A stretch of DNA of 49,835 bases, from assembly GCF_021474405.1 (NCBI RefSeq), contig NZ_JAKEIO010000052.1, positions 1 to 49,835 on the forward strand, in the 5' to 3' direction. The DNA comes from [Streptosporangium] indianense. Lineage in GTDB: Bacteria; Actinomycetota; Actinomycetes; Streptomycetales; Streptomycetaceae. Positions 24,089 through 33,155 of this stretch are shown in pieces. Every line of letters starts with the position of its first letter. The stretch's first letter is position 1. The position numbers were made by a program, and so were the translations under genes. The notes beneath the pieces were generated by a model, which saw nothing but the letters and a program-made list of their open reading frames with translations, made no database searches and was not told where the DNA came from.

Positions 24089-25753
24089 TCAGTTGCCTTG
24101 CGTACGGGAACGCAGTTCCCGCCGGAGGATCTTCCCACTGGCCGTCTTCGGCAAGTCCGGCAGGATCTCCACCTGGCGCGGATATTTGTAGGCGGCCAGT
24201 CTCTCCTTGCAGTAGGCGGCGAGTGCATCCGGGTCCGTGTCGGCGTCCGGGCGCAGGCTGATGTACGCCTTGACGGTCTCCCCGCGGTAGCCGTCGGGCA
24301 CGCCGACCACGGCGGCCTCGCGCACCGCGGGGTGCGTGTAGAGGACGTCCTCGACCTCGCGGGGCCACACCTTGAAGCCGGACGCGTTGATCATGTCCTT
24401 CTTGCGGTCGACGACGTACAGCCAGCCCTGCTCGTCCATGAAGCCGATGTCGCCGGTGCGCAGTTCGCCGCCGGGAAAGGTTTCGGCGGTGGCGTCGGGG
24501 CGGCGCCAGTAGCCGGGCACGACCTGCGGGCCGCTGACGACGATCTCGCCCTGCTCGCCGAAGGGCACCTCCCGGCCGGTGTCGTCGACGATCCGGACGA
24601 CCGTGTCGGGGCCGGGCAGCCCCACGGCGAGGGTCCCGGACGCCGGATCGACCGGCGCCTCCAGCCCGGGCGGCACGGAGGCGCAGGGCGCGGTGCACTC
24701 GGTCAGCCCGTAGCCGTTGCGGATGTACGGGCCGAAGCCCGCCCGGAACTTCTCCACGAGCGCCGGGGGCAGCGGGGCGCCGCCGGAGGAGATCACCCGG
24801 AAGGAGGAGAAGTGGTCCCGGGTGACGGCGGGGTGGGCGGCCAGGGCCATGAAGGCCGTGGACGGGCCGACGGTGTAGTGCGGCCGGTGCTCGGCGAAAG
24901 CGTCCAGCACCGCACCGGCCTCGAAGCGGTAGGCCAGCACGAGCGTGCCCCCGCTGTTCAGGCAGGCGCCCAACTCGCAGACCATGCCGGTGATGTGGAA
25001 CAGCGGTGCCAGGGCGAAGTAGACGGGCCGCTCGGGCAGTCCCAGGCCGGTGCGCTGCCGCTCGGAGTTGTACATGATGTTGCGGTGGGTATTGGTGGCG
25101 CCCTTGGGGGTGCCGCTGGTGCCCGAGGTGTAGCTGATCAGCGCGATGTCGGCCGGGTCGGGATCCCGGTCCTGCGGCGCCTTGTGCCCGGCCCGCGCCA
25201 CGGTCACCAGGTCGTCGGCGTCCGGGGCCTGCGGCAGCCGTTCGAAGGCCAGCACGCGCGCGTCGCCGCGGCTCTGGAAGTCCAGCTCGCACCCGGTGAG
25301 CACGATCCGCACGGGCGAGCCGGCGGCCGTCTCGCGCAGATACGACTCCCAGGCCCGGTCCGAGCAGATCAGCGCGGCGACCTCGCCGTCCTTCAGGACG
25401 TGCGCCACCTCGCCCGACTTGTACATCGGGTTGACGGGCACGACGACCGCGCCCGCCTTCCACGCGCCCAGCAGGGCGAGCACGAAGTGCGGGGAGTTCT
25501 GCAGCAGCACCGCGACCCGGTCGCCGCGCCGGAGACCGCGCTCCGCGAGGTGCCCGGCGACGGAGTCGCTGAGCTCGTCGACCTCCCGGTAGGTCAGCCG
25601 GCCGTCGAAGTAGGCCAGGAAGTCGCTCCCGGGCGTCTCGGCCACGGCGCCGCGCAGGGCGTGCACGAGGGAGTCCGGAGGGCTGATCGCGCCCTTCTGG
25701 GCGTCGCTGAGCAGGGCGAGCCAGGGCTTGGCGGCGTAACGGGACGCGGTCAC
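24089..25753 (-). CDS. Acyl-CoA synthetase (AMP-forming)
   Basis: A 554-residue ANL-superfamily ligase that activates a carboxylic acid via acyl-AMP to acyl-CoA. Core motifs are in order: YTSGTSGTPKGATNTHRN (P-loop), RNGYGLTEC, TGDIGFMDEQGWLYVVDRKKD and the catalytic lysine in KTASGKILRREL near the end. The family is medium/long-chain FadD-like; LvaE of the levulinate pathway belongs to the same group. The GTG start at 25753 overlaps the SDR stop (GTGA), so the two are translationally coupled. The substrate is inferred from context only. Confidence 0.92.
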   Translation of the reverse strand: MTASRYAAKPWLALLSDAQKGAISPPDSLVHALRGAVAETPGSDFLAYFDGRLTYREVDELSDSVAGHLAERGLRRGDRVAVLLQNSPHFVLALLGAWKAGAVVVPVNPMYKSGEVAHVLKDGEVAALICSDRAWESYLRETAAGSPVRIVLTGCELDFQSRGDARVLAFERLPQAPDADDLVTVARAGHKAPQDRDPDPADIALISYTSGTSGTPKGATNTHRNIMYNSERQRTGLGLPERPVYFALAPLFHITGMVCELGACLNSGGTLVLAYRFEAGAVLDAFAEHRPHYTVGPSTAFMALAAHPAVTRDHFSSFRVISSGGAPLPPALVEKFRAGFGPYIRNGYGLTECTAPCASVPPGLEAPVDPASGTLAVGLPGPDTVVRIVDDTGREVPFGEQGEIVVSGPQVVPGYWRRPDATAETFPGGELRTGDIGFMDEQGWLYVVDRKKDMINASGFKVWPREVEDVLYTHPAVREAAVVGVPDGYRGETVKAYISLRPDADTDPDALAAYCKERLAAYKYPRQVEILPDLPKTASGKILRRELRSRTQGN

Positions 25754-26523
25754 CGGTCGGCCTCCCACTGCTGCTGGATGCGGTTCATGCCGGACAGCCA
25801 CCGGTCGGGGTCGCCGGCCCGGGACTGATGGTAGGCGGCGACCTCGGGGTGCGGCAGGATCAGGAACCTGTCCTCCTCGATGCCCTTGAGCAGGGCGTCC
25901 GCCACGTCCTCCGGCTCGATCGCGGTCGGCCGGAGCACCAGGTCGCCGGCACTGCCGGTCGCGGCCAGCATGTCGGTGCGCACGCCCTGCGGGCAGATGG
26001 CGTGCACCTTCACGCCCCGGTGCCGGTACGTCAGCGAGAGCCATTCGGCGAAGGCGAGGGCGCCGTGCTTGGTGACGGCGTAGGGAGCGGCCCCGATCAT
26101 GGTGAGCAGCCCGGCGGCGGACACCGTGGACACGAACCGGCCGCTGCCGCGCTCCAGCCAGGCGGGGAGCAGTTCCTGCGCGGCCCGCACATGGGCCATG
26201 ACGTTGACGTCCCAGGAGAGGGCCCACGCCTTCTCGTCCAGCGGCTGCCCGGGGTCGATGCCGTCGGCGGCGACACCGGCGTTGGCGCAGTAGACGTCGA
26301 CGGTTCCGCCGAGTGCGTCCCGGGCGTCCGTGACGATCGCCGAGGCGTCCCCGGCCACGGCGATGCCGCCGATGTCGTCCGCGACCTGCTTGGCCCGCTC
26401 GGCGTCGAGGTCGTTGACGACGACCCGGGCCCCCTCGGCGGCGAACCGCCGGGCGAGCGCGGCCCCTATGCCACCGCCGGCCCCCGTGACAACGACTCCG
26501 GCCTCTTGAAAGGCTCCCACCAT
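25750..26523 (-). CDS. Short-chain dehydrogenase/reductase (LvaD-like candidate)
   Basis: A 257-residue classical SDR: VTGAGGGIGAAL at about 12-23 (TGxxxGIG), NDLDAERA giving NAD(P) choice, catalytic Ser in STVSAAG and YAVTK. It lies first in an operon with an acyl-CoA ligase and TetR. In the Lva pathway an SDR reduces levulinyl-CoA (4-keto) to the 4-hydroxy compound, which would be the substrate for the kinase encoded at 17815. This assignment rests on context. The start ATG 26523 has AAGGAGACCG. Confidence 0.9.
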   Translation of the reverse strand: MVGAFQEAGVVVTGAGGGIGAALARRFAAEGARVVVNDLDAERAKQVADDIGGIAVAGDASAIVTDARDALGGTVDVYCANAGVAADGIDPGQPLDEKAWALSWDVNVMAHVRAAQELLPAWLERGSGRFVSTVSAAGLLTMIGAAPYAVTKHGALAFAEWLSLTYRHRGVKVHAICPQGVRTDMLAATGSAGDLVLRPTAIEPEDVADALLKGIEEDRFLILPHPEVAAYHQSRAGDPDRWLSGMNRIQQQWEADR

Positions 26524-26562
26524 CGGTCTCCTTAAACGCGGCTCAGCAATGCCGCCAGACTA

Positions 26563-26582
26563 ACCGGTCGGTATGTACCAGG
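26563..26582 (-). promoter_or_regulatory. TetR-type operator, SDR-ligase-TetR operon
   Basis: On the minus strand ACATACCGACCGGT followed by TAGTC. The 14-mer is identical to that at 17755-17768 and is placed directly after a possible -35 (CCTGGT, 26577-26582), as in the other two promoters. It lies 40 bp before the SDR start. Confidence 0.65.
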
Positions 26583-26587
26583 GAAGG

Positions 26588-26640
26588 GCGCCGGCAACGC
26601 CCCTGAAAGAGGCGACGGGGAACTGCGCGACAAGCCGCCC
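26588..26640. repeat. Dispersed streptomycete intergenic repeat
   Basis: Contains CGCCCCTGAAAGAGGCGAC followed by GGGGAACTGCGCGACAAG, a form I recall as very common in Streptomyces intergenic DNA. It is related to the copy near 9509-9526. It can fold (GCCCCTGAAAGAGGC) and lies between the operator and the NamZ gene, so it may insulate the divergent units. Confidence 0.6.
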
Positions 26641-26719
26641 CCGGCCCGCGGCCTCCCCACGACCGGCGGGAGCGCCTACCGTGCCCATGCCGGCCGTCCC
26701 CGCTCAAGGAGGTCACCGC

Positions 26720-27955
26720 ATGCGCCCTTCGAGACGAGCCATCCTCACCTCGGCCACGGCGGCAGCCGTCGCGGCCACCCCCGGTACCGCCGCAGCCCGG
26801 CCCCACCAACACCTTCGCACCGGCTTCGAACGCCTCGCCCAGGACGGCTACGCGCTGCTCCACGGCCAGAAGGCCGGCATCGTCACCAACCCCACCGGCA
26901 TCACCCGCGACGCCCGCCACATCGTCGACGTGATGCACGCCGACGCCCGCGTCGACCTTACCGCCGTCTTCGGCCCCGAGCACGGCTTCCGCGGCACCGC
27001 CCAGGCCGGCGGCTCCGAAGGCCGCTACGACGACCCGGCGACCGGCCTGCCCGTCTACGACACCTACCTCAAGAGCGGCCGGCCGCTCGCGGACGTCTTC
27101 ACCGCGTCCGGCGTCGACACGGTCGTCTTCGACATCCAGGACGTCGGCGCCCGCTTCTACACGTACATCTGGACGCTGTACGACTGCATGGAGGCCGCCG
27201 CGCTCGCCGGCAAGCGGTGCGTGGTGCTGGACCGGCCGAACCCGGTGACCGGCCGCGCGGCCCTCGGCCCGGTCCTGCACAGGGAGTTCGCCACGTTCGT
27301 CGGGCGGCAGCCGATCTCCCAGGCCCACGGGATGACCGTCGCGGAACTGGCGCGGCTGTTCAACGCGGAGTTCCTGACCGATCCCGTGCCGCTGGAGACC
27401 GTGACGATGTCGGGCTGGAGGCGCTCGGAGTTCTACGACGCCTCCGGGCTGCCCTGGGTGCCGCCCAGCCCGAACATGCCGACACCCGAGACGGCCCTGG
27501 TGTACTCGGGAACGTGCCTGTTCGAGGGCACGAACCTGTCGGAGGGGCGCGGCACGACCCGGCCGTTCGAGCTGCTGGGCGCGGAGGGCCTCGACCGGCG
27601 CTGGGCGGCCGCGGCGAACGAACTCGCCCTGCCCGGCGTGTGGTTCCGGGAGGCGTACTTCGCGCCGACCTTCTCGAAGTTCCAGGGGAAGACGATCGGC
27701 GGTGTGCAGCTCCACGTGCACGACCGGGCCGCCTTCGACCCCGTCCGCACGGGCATCGCCCTGCTCGTCACCGCGAAGCGGGTCTGGAGCGGTTTCGCCT
27801 GGCGCCCGGACCACTGGATCGACAAGCTCACCGGCTCCACACGCGTGCGCACGATGATCGATGCGGGCGCGGACACCGACGAGGTGGTGGCCGGCTGGCA
27901 GGAGGATCTGGCGGGCTTCCGCAGGATGCGCCGGGAGTACCTCCTGTACCGCTGA
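26720..27955 (+). CDS. NamZ/DUF1343 exo-beta-N-acetylmuramidase, exported
   Basis: A 412-residue secreted protein. The signal has twin arginines (SRRAIL at 4-9) and ends at about AAA 24-26. The DUF1343 domain is full length: KAGIVTNPTGI, FGPEHGFRGTAQAG, TYLKSGRPLAD, VFDIQDVGARFYTYIWTLY, DRPNPVTG and EGTNLSEGRGTT. Members of this family (NamZ of Bacillus) release terminal MurNAc from peptidoglycan fragments, so the protein probably takes part in wall recycling. ATG 26720 follows AAGGAGG. Single gene. Confidence 0.9.
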   Translation: MRPSRRAILTSATAAAVAATPGTAAARPHQHLRTGFERLAQDGYALLHGQKAGIVTNPTGITRDARHIVDVMHADARVDLTAVFGPEHGFRGTAQAGGSEGRYDDPATGLPVYDTYLKSGRPLADVFTASGVDTVVFDIQDVGARFYTYIWTLYDCMEAAALAGKRCVVLDRPNPVTGRAALGPVLHREFATFVGRQPISQAHGMTVAELARLFNAEFLTDPVPLETVTMSGWRRSEFYDASGLPWVPPSPNMPTPETALVYSGTCLFEGTNLSEGRGTTRPFELLGAEGLDRRWAAAANELALPGVWFREAYFAPTFSKFQGKTIGGVQLHVHDRAAFDPVRTGIALLVTAKRVWSGFAWRPDHWIDKLTGSTRVRTMIDAGADTDEVVAGWQEDLAGFRRMRREYLLYR

Positions 27956-28081
27956 GGTCTCCATCGCACGGGCTTCCCACCGCCGCTGAGGCCGATGCGC
28001 CGTGACGTATGGCCAAGCTCCCCCGTTGGCAGGACGATGCGCCCACAGCAGGGCGTCACCCGGGAACCAGGGGGGCCTGTC

Positions 28082-29395
28082 ATGGCGGATCCGGCGATGA
28101 GCGTGACTCCTTACTGGGAGCTGGTCTTCGACGCGGACGGGGACCCGGACGGCCGTCGGCGCGACCGGCTCCTCGCCGGGGTGTCCGAGCGGGGCGTGCG
28201 CGATCTGATCGTCTTCGCGCACGGCTGGAACAGCGACCGATCCGGGGCGACCCGTCTGTACGACCGCTTCTTCGCGCCCGTCCCGCGGCTGGCCCCGACG
28301 GCCCGGGTCGGCTACGTGGGGGTGCTGTGGCCGGCGATGCGGTTCTCCGACGAGCCGATCCCGGACTTCCCGCGGGCCGTGGCGGCCGATCCGCCGCGGC
28401 GACCGGCGCTGGACAAGGACACCCGGCACGCGCTGCTGGAGACCTTCCCCGGCCGGGCGATCCTGGTGGACCAGATCGCCCGGCTGCTGGAGCAGCAGCC
28501 GCCGGAGGAGGCCGAGCTGGAGGAGTTCGGGCGGCTGGTGCGGACGCTGGTGGAGGTGGTGGCGCCCGGGCCGCAGGCGCTGTTCGCGGCGGACACGGTC
28601 GCGGAGGGCGTGCCGCAGAGCGAGCCGGAGATGTTCGCCGGACCGTCGGCGGCGGCCTGCGAGGCGTTCGCGGGGGCGCTGGCGGAGTGCGAGGCGTCCC
28701 GGACACAGGGGTTCAGGATCCCCAACCCCTGGGACGGCGCGCACGAGTTGCTGCGGCAGGCGACGTACTACGCGATGAAGCGGCGCGCGGGGACCGTCGG
28801 CGAGCGGGGGCTCGGCCGGGTCGTCGGGCAGCTCGCGAAGGCGGCCCCGGGTGTGCGGGTGCACCTGGTCGGGCACAGCTTCGGCGCGCGGCTGGTGTCG
28901 TTCGCGCTGCGGGGTCTTCCGGAGGGCGTGCGCACGGTGAAGTCGGTGACGCTGCTCCAAGGGGCGTTCTCGCACTACGCGTTCGCGGCCCGGCTGCCGC
29001 ACGACGCCCGGGCCGGAGGGGTGCTCCAGGGGCAGCAGAACCGCGTCGACGGGCCCCTGGTGTGCTGCCACTCCCGGCACGACACGGCGCTGGGCACGAT
29101 GTACCCGCTGGCGTCGCGGATGGCGGGCGACAGCCGGTCGGCCGCCGAGGGGGCCGTCGGGCGGATGCTGGGCGCCAAGTGGGGCGCGATGGGCCACGAC
29201 GGGGTGCAGGCCGTGCCGGGCACGCACACGTACACCCTCGCCGAGGCGCTGCGGGCGAAGCTGCCCGCCTCGGGGTGCGTGAACGTCGACGCGGCCGCCG
29301 TGGTCAGACGCGGCGGGCCGCCGGCCGGCGCGCACAGCGACATCCTGCACGAGGAGCTGGTCCGGCTGGTGCTGGCGGCGGGCCACGTGCGCTGA
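28082..29395 (+). CDS. Alpha/beta hydrolase fold protein
   Basis: A 437-residue soluble protein. HGWNSD at 47-52 follows a beta strand, as in the oxyanion region of alpha/beta hydrolases. The nucleophile elbow is GHSFG (264-268, S266) in VHLVGHSFGARLVSFAL. The insertion between them (about 100-250) is long and Glu/Ala rich. The HDTALGTMYPLAS and THTYTL segments may supply the Asp/His. No signal peptide is seen; substrate unknown. The chosen start, ATG 28082, follows GGGGGG; ATG 28097 is an alternative. Convergent with the acylase gene, 19 bp gap. Confidence 0.8.
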   Translation: MADPAMSVTPYWELVFDADGDPDGRRRDRLLAGVSERGVRDLIVFAHGWNSDRSGATRLYDRFFAPVPRLAPTARVGYVGVLWPAMRFSDEPIPDFPRAVAADPPRRPALDKDTRHALLETFPGRAILVDQIARLLEQQPPEEAELEEFGRLVRTLVEVVAPGPQALFAADTVAEGVPQSEPEMFAGPSAAACEAFAGALAECEASRTQGFRIPNPWDGAHELLRQATYYAMKRRAGTVGERGLGRVVGQLAKAAPGVRVHLVGHSFGARLVSFALRGLPEGVRTVKSVTLLQGAFSHYAFAARLPHDARAGGVLQGQQNRVDGPLVCCHSRHDTALGTMYPLASRMAGDSRSAAEGAVGRMLGAKWGAMGHDGVQAVPGTHTYTLAEALRAKLPASGCVNVDAAAVVRRGGPPAGAHSDILHEELVRLVLAAGHVR

Positions 29396-29414
29396 CCCGC
29401 CGCCGGGCGGTGCG

Positions 29415-32213
29415 TCACCGGTGCGAGGTGAATTCCACGACCTGCTGGTAGGTCGGCCGGTTCTGCCAGCCGATCTTGCCGTGCCTGACGCCGCCGAGGG
29501 TGCGGTGGTTGATCGAGTCGGCGCACCACTGGTCGCCCGCCGCGCACACCTCGTCGCCGGGGTAGACCTGGGCCGCGGTCCTGCCGGCCGCCTGCTTCAG
29601 GGTGCCGACGAGGGCGTCCCGGCAGGCGGCGAGGCTGCCGCCGCCGCAGTACGTCCGGGCGAGCGGCCCCTTCACCTGCTCGCCGAGCACCGCGCGGACG
29701 TCCTTGTCGACGTAGCTCCACCAGCCGTACTGGAAGGAGCTTCCCGCGTGCGAGCCCGTGGGGCCGTGCGCGGCCGACGGGGACTCGTCGACGGGGAGAC
29801 CGGCGGTGAACGCCGTGTACAGGTCGCTGCCGAGGCCTGGTTCGAACTCGGCCTCGACCAGGAGCGGCCACCAGGCGTCCAGGATGCGGATCGCGTCGGC
29901 GTCGGCGTACTTCCTGGATCCGGCCGCGGTCTCCGTGCGCTTGCCGCCGGCGGCGACCCAGGCCTGGAGCTTGCTCACGGCGGCCGATGCGGCCGGGTCG
30001 GTGACGGGTGCGCTGGTGACGACCTTCAGGAGCTTGGGCAGGACGTCCTGCGCGCGCAGATCGGCCAGCCCGGCGTCCGCCATGGCCTTCACCAGGGACG
30101 CCCGGGTCACCCCGCCCTGCTGGACCAGCTTCTTCACCCGGTCCTCCAGGAGGTTGCCGCGGTGCACGGAGCCGTTGCCCCAGGGCGCGGTCGTGTAGTC
30201 CCTGGCCTGCTTGTTGTTCCAGGACACGTAGGAGTCCTGATCGGTGGAGTGGGGGTGGGCCGACGGCGGGGTGTAGTCGGCCGTGTTGGTCTTCGGGTCC
30301 CAGCCCCGCCACTCGTACGCAGGCCGGGCCCACGCCGGGAACTCGGCGTCGACGCCGGCCGCGCGCACGGGGTTGTCGCCGCTGTTGTAGTACGCGGTGT
30401 GCTCGGCGTCGGCGTAGAACCAGTTGAAGGTGTAGTTGATGTGCTGCACGGCCTTCTGGAAGGAGTCCGGGCCCTTGACGTTGTCCGGGTCGTTCAGCAT
30501 CTGGAAGCCGATGATGGAGTCGGCCTCGTGCAGGAAGGACGAGCGCAGGGTGGTGTAGGCGACCTTCTTGCCGCCGACCGTCGCCCGGTACTCGACGGGG
30601 CCGTACTTCGTGCGCCAGACGCGCAGGGTGTACGAGCCTGCCGCGGTGCCGTCGGCGGTGGTGGGCTTCCAGGCGTTCTTCTGCTCGATCCTCTCCATCG
30701 GCGTGCAGGTGCCGCGGTACAGGTAGTGGTAGTCGTCCTGGCACAGTTCGACGGCGTAGGAGTCGATGATGTCCTGGCCCGAGGTCGTGGCGCTCCACGC
30801 GTAGTCCTGGCCGCGGCCGAGCTCGACGTACATGCTCAGACCGGCGAAGGAGGCGCCGCGGGCGCTGATGCCCGGGCCCTGGATCTCCTGGAGCAGGAGC
30901 AACTGGGGGGCGAAGTAACCGGTCTGCGGGCCGAACACGGCGACGGGATGGCCGCTCGCGGTGTGTTCGCCGCTGACGACGAGGGCGTTGGACATGCCGC
31001 GCCTCGCCGACGACGTGGCGGCCTTCAGCGCCGCGCCGGAGGCGCCGGTCGCACCGGCCGTCGTGGCGCTGCCGGTGCGGTCGTACACGAGCGGCTCCGG
31101 CTCCACCGAGCCCGCGTCGGGCAGTGCGGCGCCCTGCGGGTCGGCGGGCCTGGTGCCGTACGGGAAGCTGCCGTCGTGCTGGGTGAGGACGGCCTCCGGG
31201 TCGTTGCGCATCCGGAAGGACTCCCAGACCTCGGTGCCCTCGGTGACGCCGTACTTCTCCTGGGCGGCGAGCAGCGAGAGGGCGTTGTTCACCTCACCGC
31301 CGCCGCCGGAGCCGAACAGCGCGCCGATGACGGAGGCCAGCGCGACCAGGTCGGTGATCTTGAAGTGCTCGATGGTTCCGGCGTTGGTGACTGAGTCCTT
31401 GTGCCCGGTGAGCACGTACTCACCGGGGAAGTAGCGCCCGCTGTCGGAGGCGTCGATGTAGGAGTTGATGCCGTCGAGATAGGCCTTGACGTCGGCGAGT
31501 GCCTGCTGTCCGCGCTCGCCGTTGGTGGCGACGGCGTTGTCGATCTGTGCCTGCAGATCGGCCTCGCTGTAGGGGGCGTGCCGCCAGAACTGCTGTTCGA
31601 GGCCTTGGTTGGAGGGCGCACCGCCCGCGAAGGAGGTCAGCTGACCGCGCCCGACGTGCCGGAAGACGTCCATCAGCCACAGCCGGTCCTGGGCCGCCGC
31701 GTAGCCGGCGCCGAACTCCGTGCCGTATCGGGTGGTACCGGTGATGTGCGGCACACCGGTCTTCTTGTCGCGGACGATCGTCACGTCCCTGCGTCCGGCC
31801 GGTTCGAGGCTGGAGGCGACCTGGTCCGGGGGGACTCCGAAGGAGGCGTCGTTGAAGAAGGTGTTGATCTTGTCGTTGGTGAGGCCGGGATAGCCCTTGG
31901 CGAGGTTGGCGTAGGGCCCGAGCTGGTCCTCGGCGTGCTCGGGCTGGGTGCCGAAGGCCTGGTTGAGGAGGATCTGGCCGAGGGTGGCGTTGCCGTTCTG
32001 ACCGGGCGGGAGGATGTCCGAACACCGGTTGCCGCAGTGGTCGTTCGCCACGGCGGTGGGCTGCGTGGTCGCTGTTTCCGCGGCGGCAGCCGGGGCAAGC
32101 GGCGACAAGAGACCTGCGATCAGGGCGCATACCGATGCCGTTGTCAGGAACCCGGGGATTCCGCTGGGAGTTCTCATTCTGTCGAGAACGGTGCGTGGGG
32201 CACGCCGTGGCAT
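29415..32213 (-). CDS. Secreted penicillin acylase family (S45) Ntn-hydrolase
   Basis: A 932-residue precursor. A signal peptide (hydrophobic 24-44, ending PAAAA) precedes the alpha chain up to about residue 407. The autocatalytic serine is S408 in GMSNALVVSG, new N-terminus of the beta chain after self-cleavage. Supporting features are VPHITGTTRYGTEFGAGYAAAQDRLWLMDVFR, written here as two parts VPHITGTTRYG and FGAGYAAAQDRLW, and the beta-chain SWNNKQARDY. This subgroup includes acyl-homoserine lactone and lipopeptide acylases as well as penicillin acylases; the substrate is not decided. ATG 32213 follows GGAGGAG. Several Cys pairs suit an extracellular protein. Confidence 0.9.
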   Translation of the reverse strand: MPRRAPRTVLDRMRTPSGIPGFLTTASVCALIAGLLSPLAPAAAAETATTQPTAVANDHCGNRCSDILPPGQNGNATLGQILLNQAFGTQPEHAEDQLGPYANLAKGYPGLTNDKINTFFNDASFGVPPDQVASSLEPAGRRDVTIVRDKKTGVPHITGTTRYGTEFGAGYAAAQDRLWLMDVFRHVGRGQLTSFAGGAPSNQGLEQQFWRHAPYSEADLQAQIDNAVATNGERGQQALADVKAYLDGINSYIDASDSGRYFPGEYVLTGHKDSVTNAGTIEHFKITDLVALASVIGALFGSGGGGEVNNALSLLAAQEKYGVTEGTEVWESFRMRNDPEAVLTQHDGSFPYGTRPADPQGAALPDAGSVEPEPLVYDRTGSATTAGATGASGAALKAATSSARRGMSNALVVSGEHTASGHPVAVFGPQTGYFAPQLLLLQEIQGPGISARGASFAGLSMYVELGRGQDYAWSATTSGQDIIDSYAVELCQDDYHYLYRGTCTPMERIEQKNAWKPTTADGTAAGSYTLRVWRTKYGPVEYRATVGGKKVAYTTLRSSFLHEADSIIGFQMLNDPDNVKGPDSFQKAVQHINYTFNWFYADAEHTAYYNSGDNPVRAAGVDAEFPAWARPAYEWRGWDPKTNTADYTPPSAHPHSTDQDSYVSWNNKQARDYTTAPWGNGSVHRGNLLEDRVKKLVQQGGVTRASLVKAMADAGLADLRAQDVLPKLLKVVTSAPVTDPAASAAVSKLQAWVAAGGKRTETAAGSRKYADADAIRILDAWWPLLVEAEFEPGLGSDLYTAFTAGLPVDESPSAAHGPTGSHAGSSFQYGWWSYVDKDVRAVLGEQVKGPLARTYCGGGSLAACRDALVGTLKQAAGRTAAQVYPGDEVCAAGDQWCADSINHRTLGGVRHGKIGWQNRPTYQQVVEFTSHR

Positions 32214-32476
32214 GGGGGCTCCTCCCGACGGGGGTGGGCGGGATGTTACCGCCGGTATCCCCCGGCTTGAAGATGAACAAGCGTCACTTTTCGGCGTCGG
32301 CACAACAGGCACACGGATCACGGCAGTCGACATGCGAGCCCCTCGGGGCCGCTTATGGAGGCCATTTGAAATCGGATGGAGCCGATTCGCTTGTCGATAC
32401 GTCTATTCGGCGACGTCCTTACGACGACGCCGAAGTGACCGGATTACAGGTGCAGGTGTGACGGAGGTGCAGGACG

Positions 32477-33079
32477 ATGGCCGGTTTCCGGAGTCTGGCG
32501 AGACAGGTCCGCGACCCGCGGTGCGATCTGGCCTTGCGACGCTATTCGCTGCGCAAGTGCCTTGAGAGGTTCGCCCCTTACGGGCACAGGGCGACCTGGG
32601 ACCATCTGTGCTCCCGGGCGGGGTTCGGTCCCGAGGACCGCTCCCCCGATCCGGTGCGGCTCGTGGCCGCACTGGACGAACTGGAGGAGGCGCGGGCGGT
32701 CTGGCTGGCCTACGAGGTCGAGTTCGCCGAGCGCCGCAAGAAGGAGAAGCACGACGGACTGCGCAGGCCGGGCAGCGTGGACGACTGGCACCGGCTGACC
32801 TGGGGCGGTTTCGGCGTGGCGTGGTGCGACGACCCGGCGGTCCATCCCCGTGAACCGCTGGCCGAGGTGCTGCGCCGGCTGATCGCCGCGCTGGAGCGCG
32901 AGCCGGGCTCGGCGTGCCCGGTGTGCGGCGGGGAGCAACTGGTCTGGAGGTACGACCTGGACCACGAACCGTCGTCCGGTCCGGTCTGCGCGGACTGCGG
33001 CATCCTCGTGCCGCGTCCCGTGCTCACGCCCGAGTCCCTGGCCTACGCCAGGCGGGCGAGGTTGTTGGTGTCGGCTTGA
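32477..33079 (+). CDS. Hypothetical protein with C-terminal zinc ribbon
   Basis: A 200-residue soluble protein. The basic N-terminus (RSLARQVRDPRCDLALRRYSLRKC) precedes a helical middle with several Trp residues. The C-terminus has CPVCGG (about 149) and CADCG (about 174), giving a four-Cys zinc ribbon. Zinc ribbons often bind nucleic acid or hold protein contacts; the family is not known to me. ATG 32477 follows GGAGGTGCAGGACG. It is divergent from the acylase gene over a 263-bp region. Confidence 0.7.
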   Translation: MAGFRSLARQVRDPRCDLALRRYSLRKCLERFAPYGHRATWDHLCSRAGFGPEDRSPDPVRLVAALDELEEARAVWLAYEVEFAERRKKEKHDGLRRPGSVDDWHRLTWGGFGVAWCDDPAVHPREPLAEVLRRLIAALEREPGSACPVCGGEQLVWRYDLDHEPSSGPVCADCGILVPRPVLTPESLAYARRARLLVSA

Positions 33080-33155
33080 CGGATGCGGGTGCGCGGGGGG
33101 TGCGCCGGGGATGCCGCACCCCCGACTGTCGGTGGTGACTGGCACCATCGACGCC

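Noticed and set aside
26543..29386. Very long open frame (about 940 codons) on the minus strand
   Set aside because: It is antisense to the NamZ and hydrolase genes, has no ribosome site or protein-like composition, and is explained by high GC at third codon positions.
29421..31394. 657-codon plus-strand frame
   Set aside because: It is antisense to the penicillin acylase, whose catalytic motif and domains are clear.
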